A DNA stretch of 64,000 bases. It comes from Hedera helix (Eukaryota > Streptophyta > Magnoliopsida > Apiales > Araliaceae). The translations under genes were made by a program, and so were the position numbers. The notes under the pieces were generated by a model that saw only the letters and a list, made by a program, of their open reading frames with translations, was not told the origin of the DNA and did not search any database. Shown here in pieces: positions 34,887 to 47,820 of this stretch (position 1 is the stretch's first letter; each line of letters opens with the position of its first letter). The stretch spans positions 61,219,202 to 61,283,201 of the forward strand of contig OX359264.1 in the NCBI GenBank assembly GCA_947179155.2, written 5' to 3'.

Positions 34887-37800
34887 CTAGGAACAACCAA
34901 AACATTTACTAAAGAAGAATTTTGATCGCACTGGTTCAGGTTCGGGCTCAGTCTTCCTGCAAGGAAGGTGTTTAAAGAAGGCTCTTACAGCTCCTGCCAC
35001 CCCATCTTCATCCTCCATGGCCTTCGCAAGTTGTACTGCACTCTCCTTCACCTGCATTGTTCAACTAATTTTTTAACTCTGTTGAAAACCTTACATGGAG
35101 CTAAATCTTAAACAAATTTATTCAACACGAAAATTCAGCTTCCTTCTCATAAAAAGAGCGCCAACAAACCAATTTGGATTCAATTATTCAAGTACTTGAG
35201 CTGCCTACAATCAATCTCCATCCACAAAACATTACTTGCTCACCTTACGCAATCATGGTCATGTCCAGAACATCTACAAACTCAAAAGTCAGGCTTATAG
35301 ACAATTTAAGATTGCTTCAACTTGAACCTGTAACATGTTATGAAATCTATTGAGGACTCTTACGAACGTAAAAACTGTCAAGATAGCAACAGCACCAACT
35401 TGAATATCTCAATGGCACCACCGAAGCTATTGGCCGCATGGTAGCACCACCCCTTTGCAAAGTAAAGGTCGTGGGATCAAACCCCCCTCCCCCCAAAACT
35501 AGCCAAAAAAAAAAAAAAAAAAAAGCAAAACAGAAAATCTCAATGGCAGGAAACAAACTCATCAGTATATGCAGCCACCTTACCACCATTAACATGGAGC
35601 ACATTTTATGTTCACAAATGAAGGATAAACAACTACTGTAGCACATTCAACATCTACTTGGAAAATAAATCTGCTGCGACTGCAAATCTGCAATAAAATT
35701 TTAAAATTTATATTTAACCCTCAAATTATCCTTTTTCTTTCTACCTTTTTTATTCTTCTTTTCTTTGCGTTGTACTTCTTTCACTTGAAAATCTTCATTT
35801 TCTGGCAATAAGAAACTAGGCTGAACAATAGAATCCATCTTGGCATTCTCTTCAAAAATAAATGGATCAGATTTCTCTTCTTGATTAGCACCACCTAAAT
35901 CTTGAGAATACCTTGCACATCTTTCACCCCCATGACCAGCCTCTAAATTCCCATCATCATTTCCTAAAAATGAATCATCAGACGAGCTTCCATTCAAATT
36001 CTTTGGTGAGTGGCTAAACTTTTCTGGCGAAAGATCCTCCTCAATCATCTTATTTGAATGACATTCCTCCAAATCTTCATAATCAAATATCACTTCTCTA
36101 GCTCGCACACTAAATGATCTGGATTCAAAATTCAAGTCAATTATCTCATCGATTTCCTTTATGTCCACATAGGATATAATTGTTATTGGCCATTTGAGTT
36201 CTATAAACCATGATATCTATCTTACCTACCGGCCATTTTAGTTGTTTAAACTATGATTATTTTTTATTTTGAGAAGTTGTATATACCATTATTATTATCT
36301 TAGATATCAACCATTTGAGGTTCATAAACCATGATGATTATCTTACATACACAATCACATTCTCAAACTTCATTCTAGAGGAAGCAGAGACCTGCTTACA
36401 CGTACATCTAGGAATATGGACAGTAAAATGATAAAATCCACTTGTTCAAGAAATTAACAGTTACCTTGGGCTCTAGCATGAACCTGATTGCTTCAACCAA
36501 CTTGGGAAGTGAAAATTCATCAATTGGTATCGGTGCAGGTCCTACGCCTCTTGCATGCACCCGTTCTCCCCAGAAAGGTTGGTCACCAAAGAAAGGTACA
36601 ATTGTAGTTGGGCACTATATTGGAATAATAATGTAAATCAGAATTTAGCCAGATGCAGAATCAGACGGAACAACTAAAACAGCAAGATTAAGCTTATAAC
36701 GCATTACCGCAGCCTTAAGACCAGCAGCTGTTGTCCCAGCACCCCCATGGTGCACCTGAAAGCAAAGTGAAAAGCAATTAGAACTCGCTAAAATAAAAAG
36801 ACAGAATACCAATTATAATGCAGATTTCGAGTAGCAGAATCATTTACACAAACACAAAGACATGTATGCTATATTTCAAGCTTTCCCACACCCTCAAAAT
36901 AGAGCATAATAACATAAATTACAGGCCTCGCCTGGATTTAATAACTACTAGTGGCCAGATCATAGATGAAATTCAGGTTTGATATTAAGTTTGCTCCAGT
37001 ATAAACTTTTAAAATGTCGCTTAACAATATTTTAAAGATTTCAACTTGGCTTGAAGCCTGAAACATCCTAAATCTACAGAAAACCAACCTTTAACATACA
37101 TTGTTACAAACAGAACTCAGACCAATACACAAACACACACTCTATGATGGAAAACCCTTCAAGTTATATGCTCAAATCTAAAGAAATAATGACCATGCTA
37201 GCCTGGGGCATGCTGGATCATGCCAACAAATCCTCACATTTTGCAAAACAGGCATATTAACCAGATTGTTTTTTTAAGCTTGAAATTGTTTGTAAACTAA
37301 CAGTATAGTACCGTTGACTAAAATCCAAATCACTTGAGGAAAGTAAATCTATATGCTATCTCTGTTTCAGGATGATTTATAGCAAAAGGAAAATTAAGAA
37401 TCCTCACCACAGCTGCACATTGTAAGAAAAGCCAATCATGAGGAATGTTATCGAGTGAGTAAATGGTGTCCTTGGGTTCTGCCACTGGAAAAACAAAATT
37501 TAACAAAAAAAATTCAAAAAGAAAAATCAATTGCAAAGATGGATTGAAACAGGGAAACAAAATCATCTGCTTCTCACGTTCCGTGAATAGCCGATACGAC
37601 TTTTGTAAAGAAGCATGGCAAAATATTTTGAGCCAGAGAAGGAACCAAAAACTTACAGTTACCAAGGCCCCCCCAACCCTTGTTAATTATGCCCCTTTGT
37701 CCGGTAATTTCTAGAGCTTCGACAATTACTTTTGTCATTTTCTCTGGCTCTTGAACAGGCTGAGATGGAAGAAATAAGTTAGAATATGGAAATGCATATT

Positions 37801-40800
37801 GACACTGTACTTCGAAATGAAAAAGGTTAGTAAGGACAGGACTGTTTGTTCATGCAACTAAATTTTAACATTAAAGGCATGCAATTGTTATATACCCATC
37901 CCAAATGAAGAAACCCACTTTCCTTGGCACATAATTTAAGAAAGGTGAACGTTAAGGATACAGTCACAGGAATCAGAAATACAAATCCGTCGAACCTATT
38001 CATAGATACTTTCTCCAGCTTTCTCACTTGACCAATTAAAAACAGGATTACTTTGCTATAATACTTCGAATTAGATCATTATACTGAAGGACGACTGATA
38101 ACTGACCTAAGTCTCTACATAAACAAGTGACAACAAAACAGACGACTAAACAATTGGAGGAGATTCCAATATTTTGTGCTCTACTGATATATATGCAATA
38201 AAACCAGTCAGATCCCAATGAGAATGTATTAGTAACCATAAAAATATGATTATAATCTCTTTTGCATGGATAAAGAACATAAATCTATAAGGGAACTTCA
38301 AAGATAACTCACAAGGCTACCAAACCCAATATAGATAGGCTTTGTACCAGCTTTTAGCCAGTTTACAAGTGATTCAGGAGGTTCATAACTTGATGCAAGA
38401 TCAAGGAAGCAAAATCCCACAACATCAACCTTGGGTCCCCAGTCTGCAAAACAAGAGATAAAACTAAGCCTCATTGAATCCTTATCACAAAAGTCGTGCA
38501 ACCATCTCCATATATAGGAATAGAAAAGGATAAAGAATTCACTAGTTAAACCAGTGTACAATATATTAACTTTAGTTTTATGAATTTCAAGTAAACAAGA
38601 CACCTATTCCAAAATTCATATGTATAGTGCGGGTACGATGTTGTCTTTATTTCAGCATTGCAGAAACAGTTAAAAGAGGATGAAACAATTAGATGACAAA
38701 ACAAAGGTCCACGAATACTATCAAAAATAAATAAAAGGTCCAAGGATACTCAACAAAATCTATCTACTTAACAGTCGCTCACACAACACAAATTTTTTAT
38801 ATCCCTAAATGCTTCGTATGGTGAAAATAGCCTCATTATGATAGTGATGGACTAATGGTAGAAAGGTAGAGTAAATTGGGCAAGTTTTCATATAATGGTA
38901 AGTTGTTCATGTAAAACAATAAGATGCAATCTCATCATATATTCTCTCTTAGAAGACACAGTTTACTATGTGAAGTCACTTGCATAGAACAGTAGAAAAG
39001 TTACAATATCCAATGAGTACATGTATATTGAGCAGTATATGTCAACCAGTAAAGTTCTTATAGCACTATAGCATCATGAAGAAGTTTAAAGCACCAAGAA
39101 ACAAGCATAGCTTCTACACGTATAAATCATGATTCTTTTGGTGGTAAATCCTTTTTCTTCACATTATAGGCAGTATTTCTTGCCATTTGCAATTCTTAAT
39201 CTCCTCTAGATTCAAGAACATTCATCCCATAATGACCAGGGAGATTGATCACATACAAGACCTATTTTAAAACAAAAGAAACATTTCATCCTGGCCATAT
39301 CCTTGACACTAAATTCAACAAAATACAATATAGAGGATATATTACATCCTACCAAAGATGTCATCCTAGCCAATATACATCTGTAGAAAGAAATTTTTTA
39401 ATATCTTAACAGTCCAAGATATCCAGGGAATGAAAGAACTTTGATTCAATTTGTATGCAATATATGACTCACTTATTTCCCATAAAGCATTATATTAAAT
39501 CTTAACTATCGGCATATGATCAATGCAAAACAGAAGTAGTCACCTTTTGGTTTAGGAACAAGGTGAGGACTCCAAATATATCCATGTGGCACATCAGAAT
39601 CAGAACCTTGTGAACCACTTAAATACGTGACTGGTCGTAGCTTCAACTTTTTCTTCCTAACATCATTTATCATGTCTCGAATTCCAAGCCAAATCAAAGT
39701 GTCAACTATTTGATAAGATAGCTGCAAGATTTATTCCAGATCACAAGTATTTTAGGCCAAACAATTAGAAGGGTTTTTATTTTTTTTGAATAAATCACTA
39801 GATGATGTTGCAATGGAAACAAAAATATATTATTCTATTATATAAAGGAAATTGGTTTGGTTTGCTTGCTATGCCACAACTTCTCTTCCCATGGGTAGCA
39901 CGTGGCACAAGAAAATTTTGATAAAGAACTACAAATTTTAAAATTAGTAAAAAATAACATTAACTTTTAAGATTTTAGTTATTTCCATGAAAAAATGGCT
40001 CTCAGCTCGCTCATATACGACCCTAGTATCATAAGATGCTAAAGCAAGTCATACAATGGACTTACTCTATATCCAGCTGGTTGCTTAACACGGGATAAAG
40101 GATGTGGAAATTCACTAGTTGGCCTGGTAGGAAAAGATAGATATTATTTAATACAAGACAAGGAGGAAGAAGGGTAACATAAACACAAACTAGCGAATGG
40201 ACAAATCTATAGTATTTCAAGGATAGACTCCATTATCCAGAAAATACTTACGTCCATGGCATTGTGAAAAACACATGAATGGGTACTTTAAGTGCCTCTG
40301 CCACATGCGTATGTCCTGAAATGGTATTTTATAAAGATTAGTAATTGAACGATGGTCATCCATAATAGCATTGGAATGTATCTCAGTAATAAACCACCTA
40401 TGAAGTGGAAATATGGAATAAAACTAAAATCATCAGTCCAAATAGCTTACAAGAAAATTACGAAGATCAGTTAGCAGGCGAGAAATCTCAAACATGTTTA
40501 CAAATAGACAAATTGCTAAAGTTTGGGGGGGCGAGGGGATCAGAAAATACACTGGGACAAGTTATTGAAAAGGAGACGAAGAAATGATCACAAAATCATT
40601 TCCTTAACCAATAACTAATCCTGCAATAGTAAATGCCAAAAAGAACAAGTTAGATACTCAAAATACAACGGGACCTACTAGTTAATATTTATCCCTTCGA
40701 GATATGGATTAAAAATTATCCTCTATTGTTAAGCTGATCATCTAGCATGAAATCCTACCCCCCATTTCCATCAGGACCCAAAAATTAGAACTGAAACACC

Positions 40801-43800
40801 ACTTGATAAATGAACCCTTGTTCTCTTACAGTAACTTTTAAACGAAGTAGTTGATACAACCCTGTTCTTTTTTCATTAAGAGAAACACTCTTTAAAAGCT
40901 CCATATAGAATTCCATTGCAACCTTCTCACATAGACTGACGATGCAAACTAATTAACCATAATGACAATAAAAAAAACAGACAATTATCAAACATATTCT
41001 CACTTTGAAATCACTAAAGCTTCCGATTCATTTAGTCAAATGCACGAGGACTAGATCACGAACAGAGGATAACAATTTGAATGAAATCAATATATAATAA
41101 AATATTTTGACAAGGGTAAAATCCTAACATACGGGAGAATTTTTTTTTCTTAATCTAACCATATGCTGGGGGATTGGCAATAATAGCATCTGCTTTGAAA
41201 GGTATTCCTGTATCAACATCAGGTTCTTTGCATGCTGGAAGCAAAGAATATATTATGTCCTTTAATTGATTCCTCTGAACAGGTATTTCTGAAGGTCCTG
41301 ATGGCAAGAATCCTTTGTTTTTTACCATGTCTGCAAGAAAAAGAAACAAGTCATAGTTATTTTTGGAAGTTAACATTTTTGAAAACTAGATCTTAATTAA
41401 TGCATATGGAAAACAACCAAGTATTTGGAACCAGCTGATTCCATCAACTGATTTCTATTAACCTTGAATACCATGCCTCAGTATTTCTCAAAAAAACAAT
41501 TAAATTTGAGACCCACCACTGATTGTACTAAGTGGTACAGTTACTCCATCTACAACAGCACTTCAACCACATGTAAATCTATTGATGACCAAAACACTCG
41601 GTAGAAAGAAATAAACTAACCGTCATTCAGTTCATATAAGATAATCAGGTCAGTTTTGAAACAAAGACGAATTTTAGGAACATACATCCAGCAAGAATCT
41701 TCGGATCTCCACCTAGAGGATAGAACTCCAATCCAGAAGTCAAAACAAACTCTTTAAAATTCGAATGAGTAGCCAGTCTAACACGATGGCCATAGTACTG
41801 CACAAAAGAACCCTCATTAACTAGTAGACCCAAGTATAAAGTTGAAACAATTATTATATTAAATTATTTTTAACCAAACTATCATTTTCATCCCCATAAG
41901 TACATGCCATTAAGGCATTAAGTGCAAATCATAATCCCAAATAACAAGATTTGAGAGACATAAATTACCTGGAACAGCAAAAACAAATTCAGCGAAAACA
42001 AATTCAGCAGCAAGTTAAGATATGGACTACAATGGAAACATCTAGCATAAATGCCAAAGGCATGAAACTTTGCTTTGCTTCAGGAAATTGTTTAAGCTAT
42101 CAAACCAGTTTACCAAAAGGTGCAAGCTAGTAACGACAATTGAAAAGTGCAAGAATGGTGTTAAAGCAACTTGTGTTTCAGTCACTTGGAAATATAAAAT
42201 TTTATAAGAACAAACAAAAAAAATCATCAGATGGGAGCAGATCAAGTTGTTGAATTTATTTTCAAAGAGATAGGGTTCAGTACCATACTCAAGTTAATTT
42301 TCATGTCATTTCATTGTCTATGAAAGAAAATTTAAAAACATAAGATTCCTAGGAATGTTAATAAGGTAATAATATCACATGACTTCAGAAAAAGCACCAC
42401 ACTATTATTGAAGCTGATAGCTAATGTCAATCATGATAGAGGACTAGTGATACTCGGCTCAAATAGAATATAATCATATATAGTATTACACACCTTCTGT
42501 TTGCAAGTTCAGTTCCTAGACGTAACTATGGAGGAATCAGTGTAATATGTTTTCTTTAGCTTTAAAAATGGTATTAATGTCAACTGAACTTGTATTTAGA
42601 TTTCCATGTACATTACTGACAGACTTAATACGCTGATGCCTTGCCTTTACTTTTGGAAATTATAAAATGAAAGGCGCGCGCGCGGGAGGGGGGGGGGGGG
42701 GGGGATCTACATAGCATCGCTCATGCTGCATTTAAGTGCAGAATATACACTCATGGGTGATGGCTTTCATAAAAAAGAAATTGGACTAAAGAAGAGCCCA
42801 ACTTTGTCTACCAGCAATCTTGATCAGAGGTACTCAAACAATTCAAAGAACCAAAATGTTATAAGAGAAAACACAGTATCCCTCTTTATAAGATTAAGCA
42901 TAAACTTTTGGGGTCTATAGTCAATATGTAACTAAAACATCCAAATGACCATCACAATTAAGCCGAACAGTATTACCTGTAGTTCACATTAATACACACA
43001 CTTGCAAAGATGAAAAAAAATTACAGAACCTGTAAACGTTTTCCAATTGCAATAAAGGGCTGAACATCACCACGTGTGCCAACAATAAGAATTGCTATTT
43101 GCAATGGCGGAATATCTTGAAGTTCTGCTACGTCAAGAGGATCATCATCAACTTCATTATACAAGTTTTCAGGTCGAACACCGAGTGTCTGGGGTTCAAC
43201 ATCTCCGGGGACTTCAAATTCTACCGTTCCATCATCTTTCACAGTAGCTATTCTCTTCAATAAACTGATCTGCAGCGACTTACACGTTTGATAAAAATCA
43301 GAGACATGGATTCATGTAGATACAATAAGATGGCTATTTTCTGACGACTATTTGACCAAATATAATCTAGTCACAAGTGGTTAATCCCCTAGAAGCAATC
43401 AAACTTTCAACCATTCATTAAATTTTGTCCATCATTTGGCAATAACATACACCCTCCGTCCCAAATTAGTTGTTCCCTCTATTTTTAGTCCCAAAGCTTT
43501 GCCACCTTAATTTTGCTTATGCACCATTTTATGCCTAAGATTGAAAAAAAAGAGAAACTAGTTTTGGAACCTAAGCAACTTCTCTCCGCTTTTTTCTTGG
43601 GCTAAGTTGTAAGTGCACAACTTCTTACCCGAATCTCATCATTTTACTAAGGTACGTGAAAGTCAAAGTAGTGGCAACTGTAATAGGACGGATGGAGTGT
43701 CATTTTTTAATAAGGTCTGCAGACAAGCTTATGAAAACACTTTCAGCCAATGTGTAATTGTGTATTCATGAGATTGCAAAGTCAGTCCAATAAGATTTAA

Positions 43801-44879
43801 ACTTTTGGTTCGCAAAACGAATAAAGATATTTAATGTGAAGGCAAGAAGCAATGAAACTTTTCACAATAACCGACATACATACATACATATATATAGAGA
43901 GAAGGAGGCAGACTATTGTGATTTTTACCTTCTCCTGGATAGGAATTTTATCATCAAAAATTTGTGCTGCATCTTCAGGAAGTATATTATCATGTCTATG
44001 CCTCTCGGTCTTTGATCTTTCCAACTTAAGCTGGCTTGAAGGTGGCATAAACTTGTCAGAGTTCAATATCTCTGGCGGCAAAGTATTTACTCTTGGAAAA
44101 GTCCGGCTAGCATTGCCTGCCATATCGATCATAAACAGTTTCATATAGGGCAAGTCAGAAGCTTCTAAACTTAACACTACAAAGTTTAATTGTCTTGACC
44201 AATAAACTTTAACCTTAACCAAAACCCACTCAGCTAGAGATTAGCAACTAAAACTAAAAAATGAACAGTTGATGACTCATAAACTGATATTCCACCAATG
44301 TTAGCAATACTATCAAATGATGTACAAAGTGCATAATTAAGAATTTAGATGGATTAGCATTCATCCGAACCCAGATTTAACATCGGCTTTCATACAGTAA
44401 TGCTACATATACGCCATAATGTGGACACATTACCAACTTCTACAATTTCGGTGCACAGTATTTAGTATTTTCAATTTCATTCCCGATTTGATTTTATAAA
44501 ATTACAATTAAACTAGGGAAGCTGCACTTTAGGAGAGAGAAATAATTTGTTTGATATCCAACATACTGGCAATCAACCAAATTAATTCTAAATTCTACGA
44601 TTTCATAAAGCGGAGTGAGTGAAAGCTCTGAGATTCAAGAAATTTCTAATCGTCTCCCACAACTTCTCTCCAACCAAACAGAAATTAACTGAAAAACGAA
44701 CAGTTTAGTGAAATCAACAAACCTGAAGAGTTACTGCCGCCGTTGGATAGTGAACTAGCAACAGCCTCTTTACTATCCAATTCGCTACCACTACTACTTC
44801 CACCAACAACTTCCTTTTCGAAGTTGACCGGAACTTCGCCGGAACTTGAGGCATCCTTCTCCAGCATCGATGGCTTCAT
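34887..44879 (-). CDS. UGT80A2: Sterol 3-beta-glucosyltransferase, UGT80A type
   Basis: Transfers glucose from UDP-glucose to the 3-hydroxyl of membrane sterols, making steryl glucosides. Exons on the minus strand: 44879-44723, 44116-43929, 43269-43030, 41797-41686, 41330-41160, 40315-40252, 40123-40066, 39721-39544, 38443-38313, 37759-37657, 37484-37408, 36755-36708, 36614-36465 and 35051-34887. They give 1842 nt, 613 aa plus stop; the Arabidopsis protein is slightly longer. All introns are GT-AG and in phase. The Ser-rich variable N-terminus is followed by the conserved LIVGTRGDVQPF at about 176-187, GHRVRLATH, and the C-terminal nucleotide-sugar site with HHGGAGTTAAG at about 495-505, FFGDQPFWGERV, and the terminal KCFGCS. 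A frame opens upstream of 44879 without an ATG; the start chosen is the first ATG after the TATA box. Symbol is by family resemblance. Introns hold a SINE, a Stowaway MITE and a foreign-looking ORF. Confidence 0.95.
35418..35536 (+). mobile_element. tRNA-derived SINE in intron 13 of the glucosyltransferase gene
   Basis: A body of about 88 bp has a box A-like tggccgcatgg at 35431-35441 and a box B-like ggatcaaacc at 35474-35483, with tRNA-like spacing. It is followed by an A-rich tail from about 35504. The sequence atctcaatggca stands directly before it (35406-35417) and after it (35537-35548), a perfect 12-bp target-site duplication. It lies antisense to the host gene. It is short for a plant SINE, so it may be 5' truncated or a minimal family. 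Confidence 0.85.
35701..36168 (-). pseudogene. Exon-like ORF fragment inside intron 13, sense strand
   Basis: A 155-codon open frame in the same direction as the host gene has strongly protein-like content: SVRAREVIFDYEDLEECHSN, an acidic Ser-rich middle, and a Lys-rich tail (KEKKNKKGRKKKDNLRVKYK) before a stop at 35701. The frame continues upstream of 36168 without a nearby ATG, because the first codon is GTG. It is not part of the glucosyltransferase: exons 13 and 14 join in phase across it. It may be a captured exon or a pseudogene fragment, or an alternative 3' exon. The family was not recognised. Confidence 0.4.
42674..42704 (+). repeat. (CG)n followed by a long G run in a glucosyltransferase intron
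   Basis: gcgcgcgcgcg is followed by ggga and about 18 consecutive G, in intron 3 of the minus-strand gene (so a C run in the transcript). It is the most GC-rich spot in the neighbourhood. Length may be uncertain because such runs are poorly sequenced. Confidence 0.8.
43450..43699. mobile_element. Stowaway-like MITE in intron 2 of the glucosyltransferase gene
   Basis: Termini are caccctccgtcccaaatta and, inverted from the right end, cactccatccgtcctatta, the hallmark CTCCCTCCGTCCC-type end of Stowaway elements. TA precedes it at 43448-43449; the right-hand TA has decayed to tc. About 250 bp, no ORF. Confidence 0.75.
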
Positions 44880-44970
44880 CGACTCCGGCAAACTTCCTCC
44901 GGCGCCTTGCTGTTGGCGATCCAGATCTGCAGCACTTTTACACAATTTTTTTTGCTAAATTTTACACAAC

Positions 44971-44978
44971 TTTATATA
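44971..44978 (-). promoter_or_regulatory. TATA box of the sterol glucosyltransferase gene
   Basis: The minus strand reads tatataaa (gctatataaagttg) about 92 bases upstream of the ATG at 44879. Transcription would start near 44940, which argues that the first ATG in the message is 44879 and that the upstream open frame is not translated. Confidence 0.65.
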
Positions 44979-45069
44979 GCTTTGTAAATTTTTCGTGTGT
45001 TAGAAATTACGCTAGCTTGTTCAGAAGAGAGAATAAAGATAGCGAACTTGTTCAGAAGAGAGACTAAAG

Positions 45070-47061
45070 ATAGAGAGAGAAAGGAAACCACGTTCGAATG
45101 AGTGGGTAAAGGGCTACGTGCGAGAGATTGTGCGAGACCCTCGAAGCCAGCAGCGGATCAGGGGGCGAAATAACGGCAAGGAGTGTGTGTTTTAGGAGGG
45201 TAGTTTGGTAAACTACTCATCTGTTAAACTCATCTCTGATATTTTTATTTTGTTGCATACCGCGTATTAAACTTTAAATTAATACGAATTTATTTAATTT
45301 TAATTAATATAATTATTATAATTATATAATATATAATAAAAAATATTAATTATAAAATTTATATTATTTTTATTTTTTGTGAGTCATAATAATTTTAAAA
45401 TTTAATATATCGTCGTTAATTTTAAAAATTAAATTATATATCTTTAATTTTAAGATAAAAAAATATTAACTAATTGGAATAATCCGGCTGACCCTCCGCA
45501 ATAGTAAGTGTGGTTGGATTCTCACCTTCCCTCCCTGGAAATTGTAACGGAATGCCTTAGTAGTAAGAGCGTGTCGGTGTTTGGTTTTCCGTTTTCATCC
45601 GATGTGGTTCTTTCTAGTGGTCAACTTCCGCATCAGGTCTCCGTTTAGACTCTGTTTGCAAGTTTAGGCAATTTGTTTGAGAGTTCAACATGTGTTGCTT
45701 TCTTTTTTTTTAAAAATAGACAGATAAATTTTGCATCCATTGATTGTGTTACGTATCAGGTGTTAATGTCAAATTTTATATTAATTGATTAACACTGAAT
45801 TCGAGTCATAATAAATAAAATAATACAAATTATATTATAATTAGACATAAATAATTATATCTCAACCCCAAGTATCTTACATATAATGGATAGAAAATCA
45901 GGTAAGTTACGTTTTTAAAATATGCGAAGACAAGCAAAGAATTAGCCATGTCGTCTTGTTTGATGTCGGTTTTTGGGTGTGGGGCCCTCATCCTCTCTCC
46001 TCCCAGGAAGTTGTTTCTAGTGGTCCCCGAAATTTGTACCGGCCTGTGATTTCGAGACCAAATTTTCTGTAACAAATTTTTTATGTGTCTATATTATGAA
46101 GTTTATAATTATATTTTTTTAGAATATATAGCGATGATTTGTTCTGTCGTCGTAGTCCTACTCTCTGACTACAGGATAAATTATAGACCTTAAAATTTGT
46201 TGTTATAGATTTCGTAACAAAGATATAAAAAAAATTTGTTACAAAAGATTTGAAGCTTGTGACTCCAAGTCCTCATAAAATGAATTTTTTTTTTTTTTTT
46301 TTTTTTAAACTGCAAAATATCCTTTGTTCCGGATTATTCAGCACCTTTATATACTGGCACTTCTTTTAAAAGATATTTTAGCAAGGAGATATTTGAAATA
46401 GAAAATGTATTACATTTTGTGATTATTACATATAATTACATTTTCTTATACAAAAAAAAAAATATATATATATATATAATTTTTTGCCATTTTATATAAA
46501 TAACCGTCGCAAAAGTTAGAAGCAAAAATAAATAAATCTATTTCCAAACTACTGAAATTAGTGGTGGCCAACACACAGCTGGATTACATGCTGGACTTGG
46601 AGCCTGTCTGTTTATTTGTGTGAACCCACCCATTCTCAAATATCATGTGAATGACTCCAGTTCTGATGAAGAAACTTGGTGCGCCTTGTGACATCGCTTG
46701 GCCGCGTGCATGGTTAACTCACACAATAACCAAAAATAATAATTTAGTGGTAATTTTTTTAAAAAAAATTATATTATTACAATTCAATTCTAGAAATATC
46801 GTGGGCTTAGAGGGGAGCTTGGGGATGGGGTGAGGAGAGGAATCTAAGGAAAACTTAGTTTTAATTCCTCGTAACTCTTGATAAATTTTAATTTTTTATT
46901 GAAGGGGTAAACTCAAATATATGACATTGCATAATAAATAAAGAGATTTTAGTACTAGACTATCACATTTGGTATATTTATTCACGAATTTGAGTCTATT
47001 TTTTCTTGAAGATAATTTTTTTTTAGGTTACTCATTTTGTTCTAACCGCCAACTTCCTTGA
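45070..47061. other. Intergenic upstream of the glucosyltransferase gene
   Basis: AT-rich with homopolymer T runs (about 46288-46307). Short ORFs at 45830-46075 and 46651-46833 lack recognisable features. No gene or identifiable mobile element was called; unclassified repeat remains are possible. Confidence 0.4.
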
Positions 47062-47486
47062 TGACGCAGCGGAATATGTGATTAGTTTAACCTACTAACA
47101 TGAAGGTGACTAAATCATTGTGTACAGGGAAAAATAAAAAAAAAATTCCAAAAGAAACAATAAGTGTGTTATATTAGTTGAACTGAAATTTATTACGTAA
47201 GAAGTCTTGAGACAACTTATATTTATAGGTTTAGGTACTTTCCTATATCTACTCTGAAAAAAGGATAATAAATAACTCTCTTAATCTATTTTGAAAAGAA
47301 TAAAAAAACTATTAAATAACTTTATTATGACTAATTGAAAACTATTAAAATAAAAAAATAATACTAAATATTAAAACTACTAGATTTTCCTAAATAAGAA
47401 ATAAAAAAGCATCAAATAAATTACACCTCCATAAATTATAAAATATATGAAAATCCTAATCTTTATTGTTATTTTTTATTGCATCA
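47062..47486 (-). repeat. 3' LTR of the outer element
   Basis: About 425 bp, TG...CA on the minus strand. Aligns along its length to 60480-60895, including shared tttcttttggaga-like and gttagtaggttaaa blocks. The polypurine tract abuts it at 47487-47500. Confidence 0.75.
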
Positions 47487-47820
47487 GACTCCCTCTTAGA
47501 AAAAAATCGTCTTCGATTTTTAAACCAAGAATAAATCTTCAATTTTCGTGGGATCAAAACTTTATGAATTTTCTTCTCAAAGAAAAATACTGAAAATAAG
47601 TGAGAAAATACCAGTATCTTCTAATTAACCTGCATGACAAATAAATTTTTATGGATAACAAAATTAATAATTTTGATGTCCTCGAACACCTAAATAGAAG
47701 CAACTTCTGAACCAATGATATATGTTGTAGTGTTCTCATTCTTAGATGTCATCATCTTGGTACTAGGTGATGCAACAAGAAATTGTGATTCTTCAACCTT
47801 ATTAACTTCAATCTTATGCA

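Noticed and set aside
44880..44945. Upstream extension of the sterol glucosyltransferase to 44945
   Set aside because: The codon at 44945-44943 is TTG, not ATG, and it lies just at the expected transcription start given the TATA box at 44971-44978. The first ATG is 44879.
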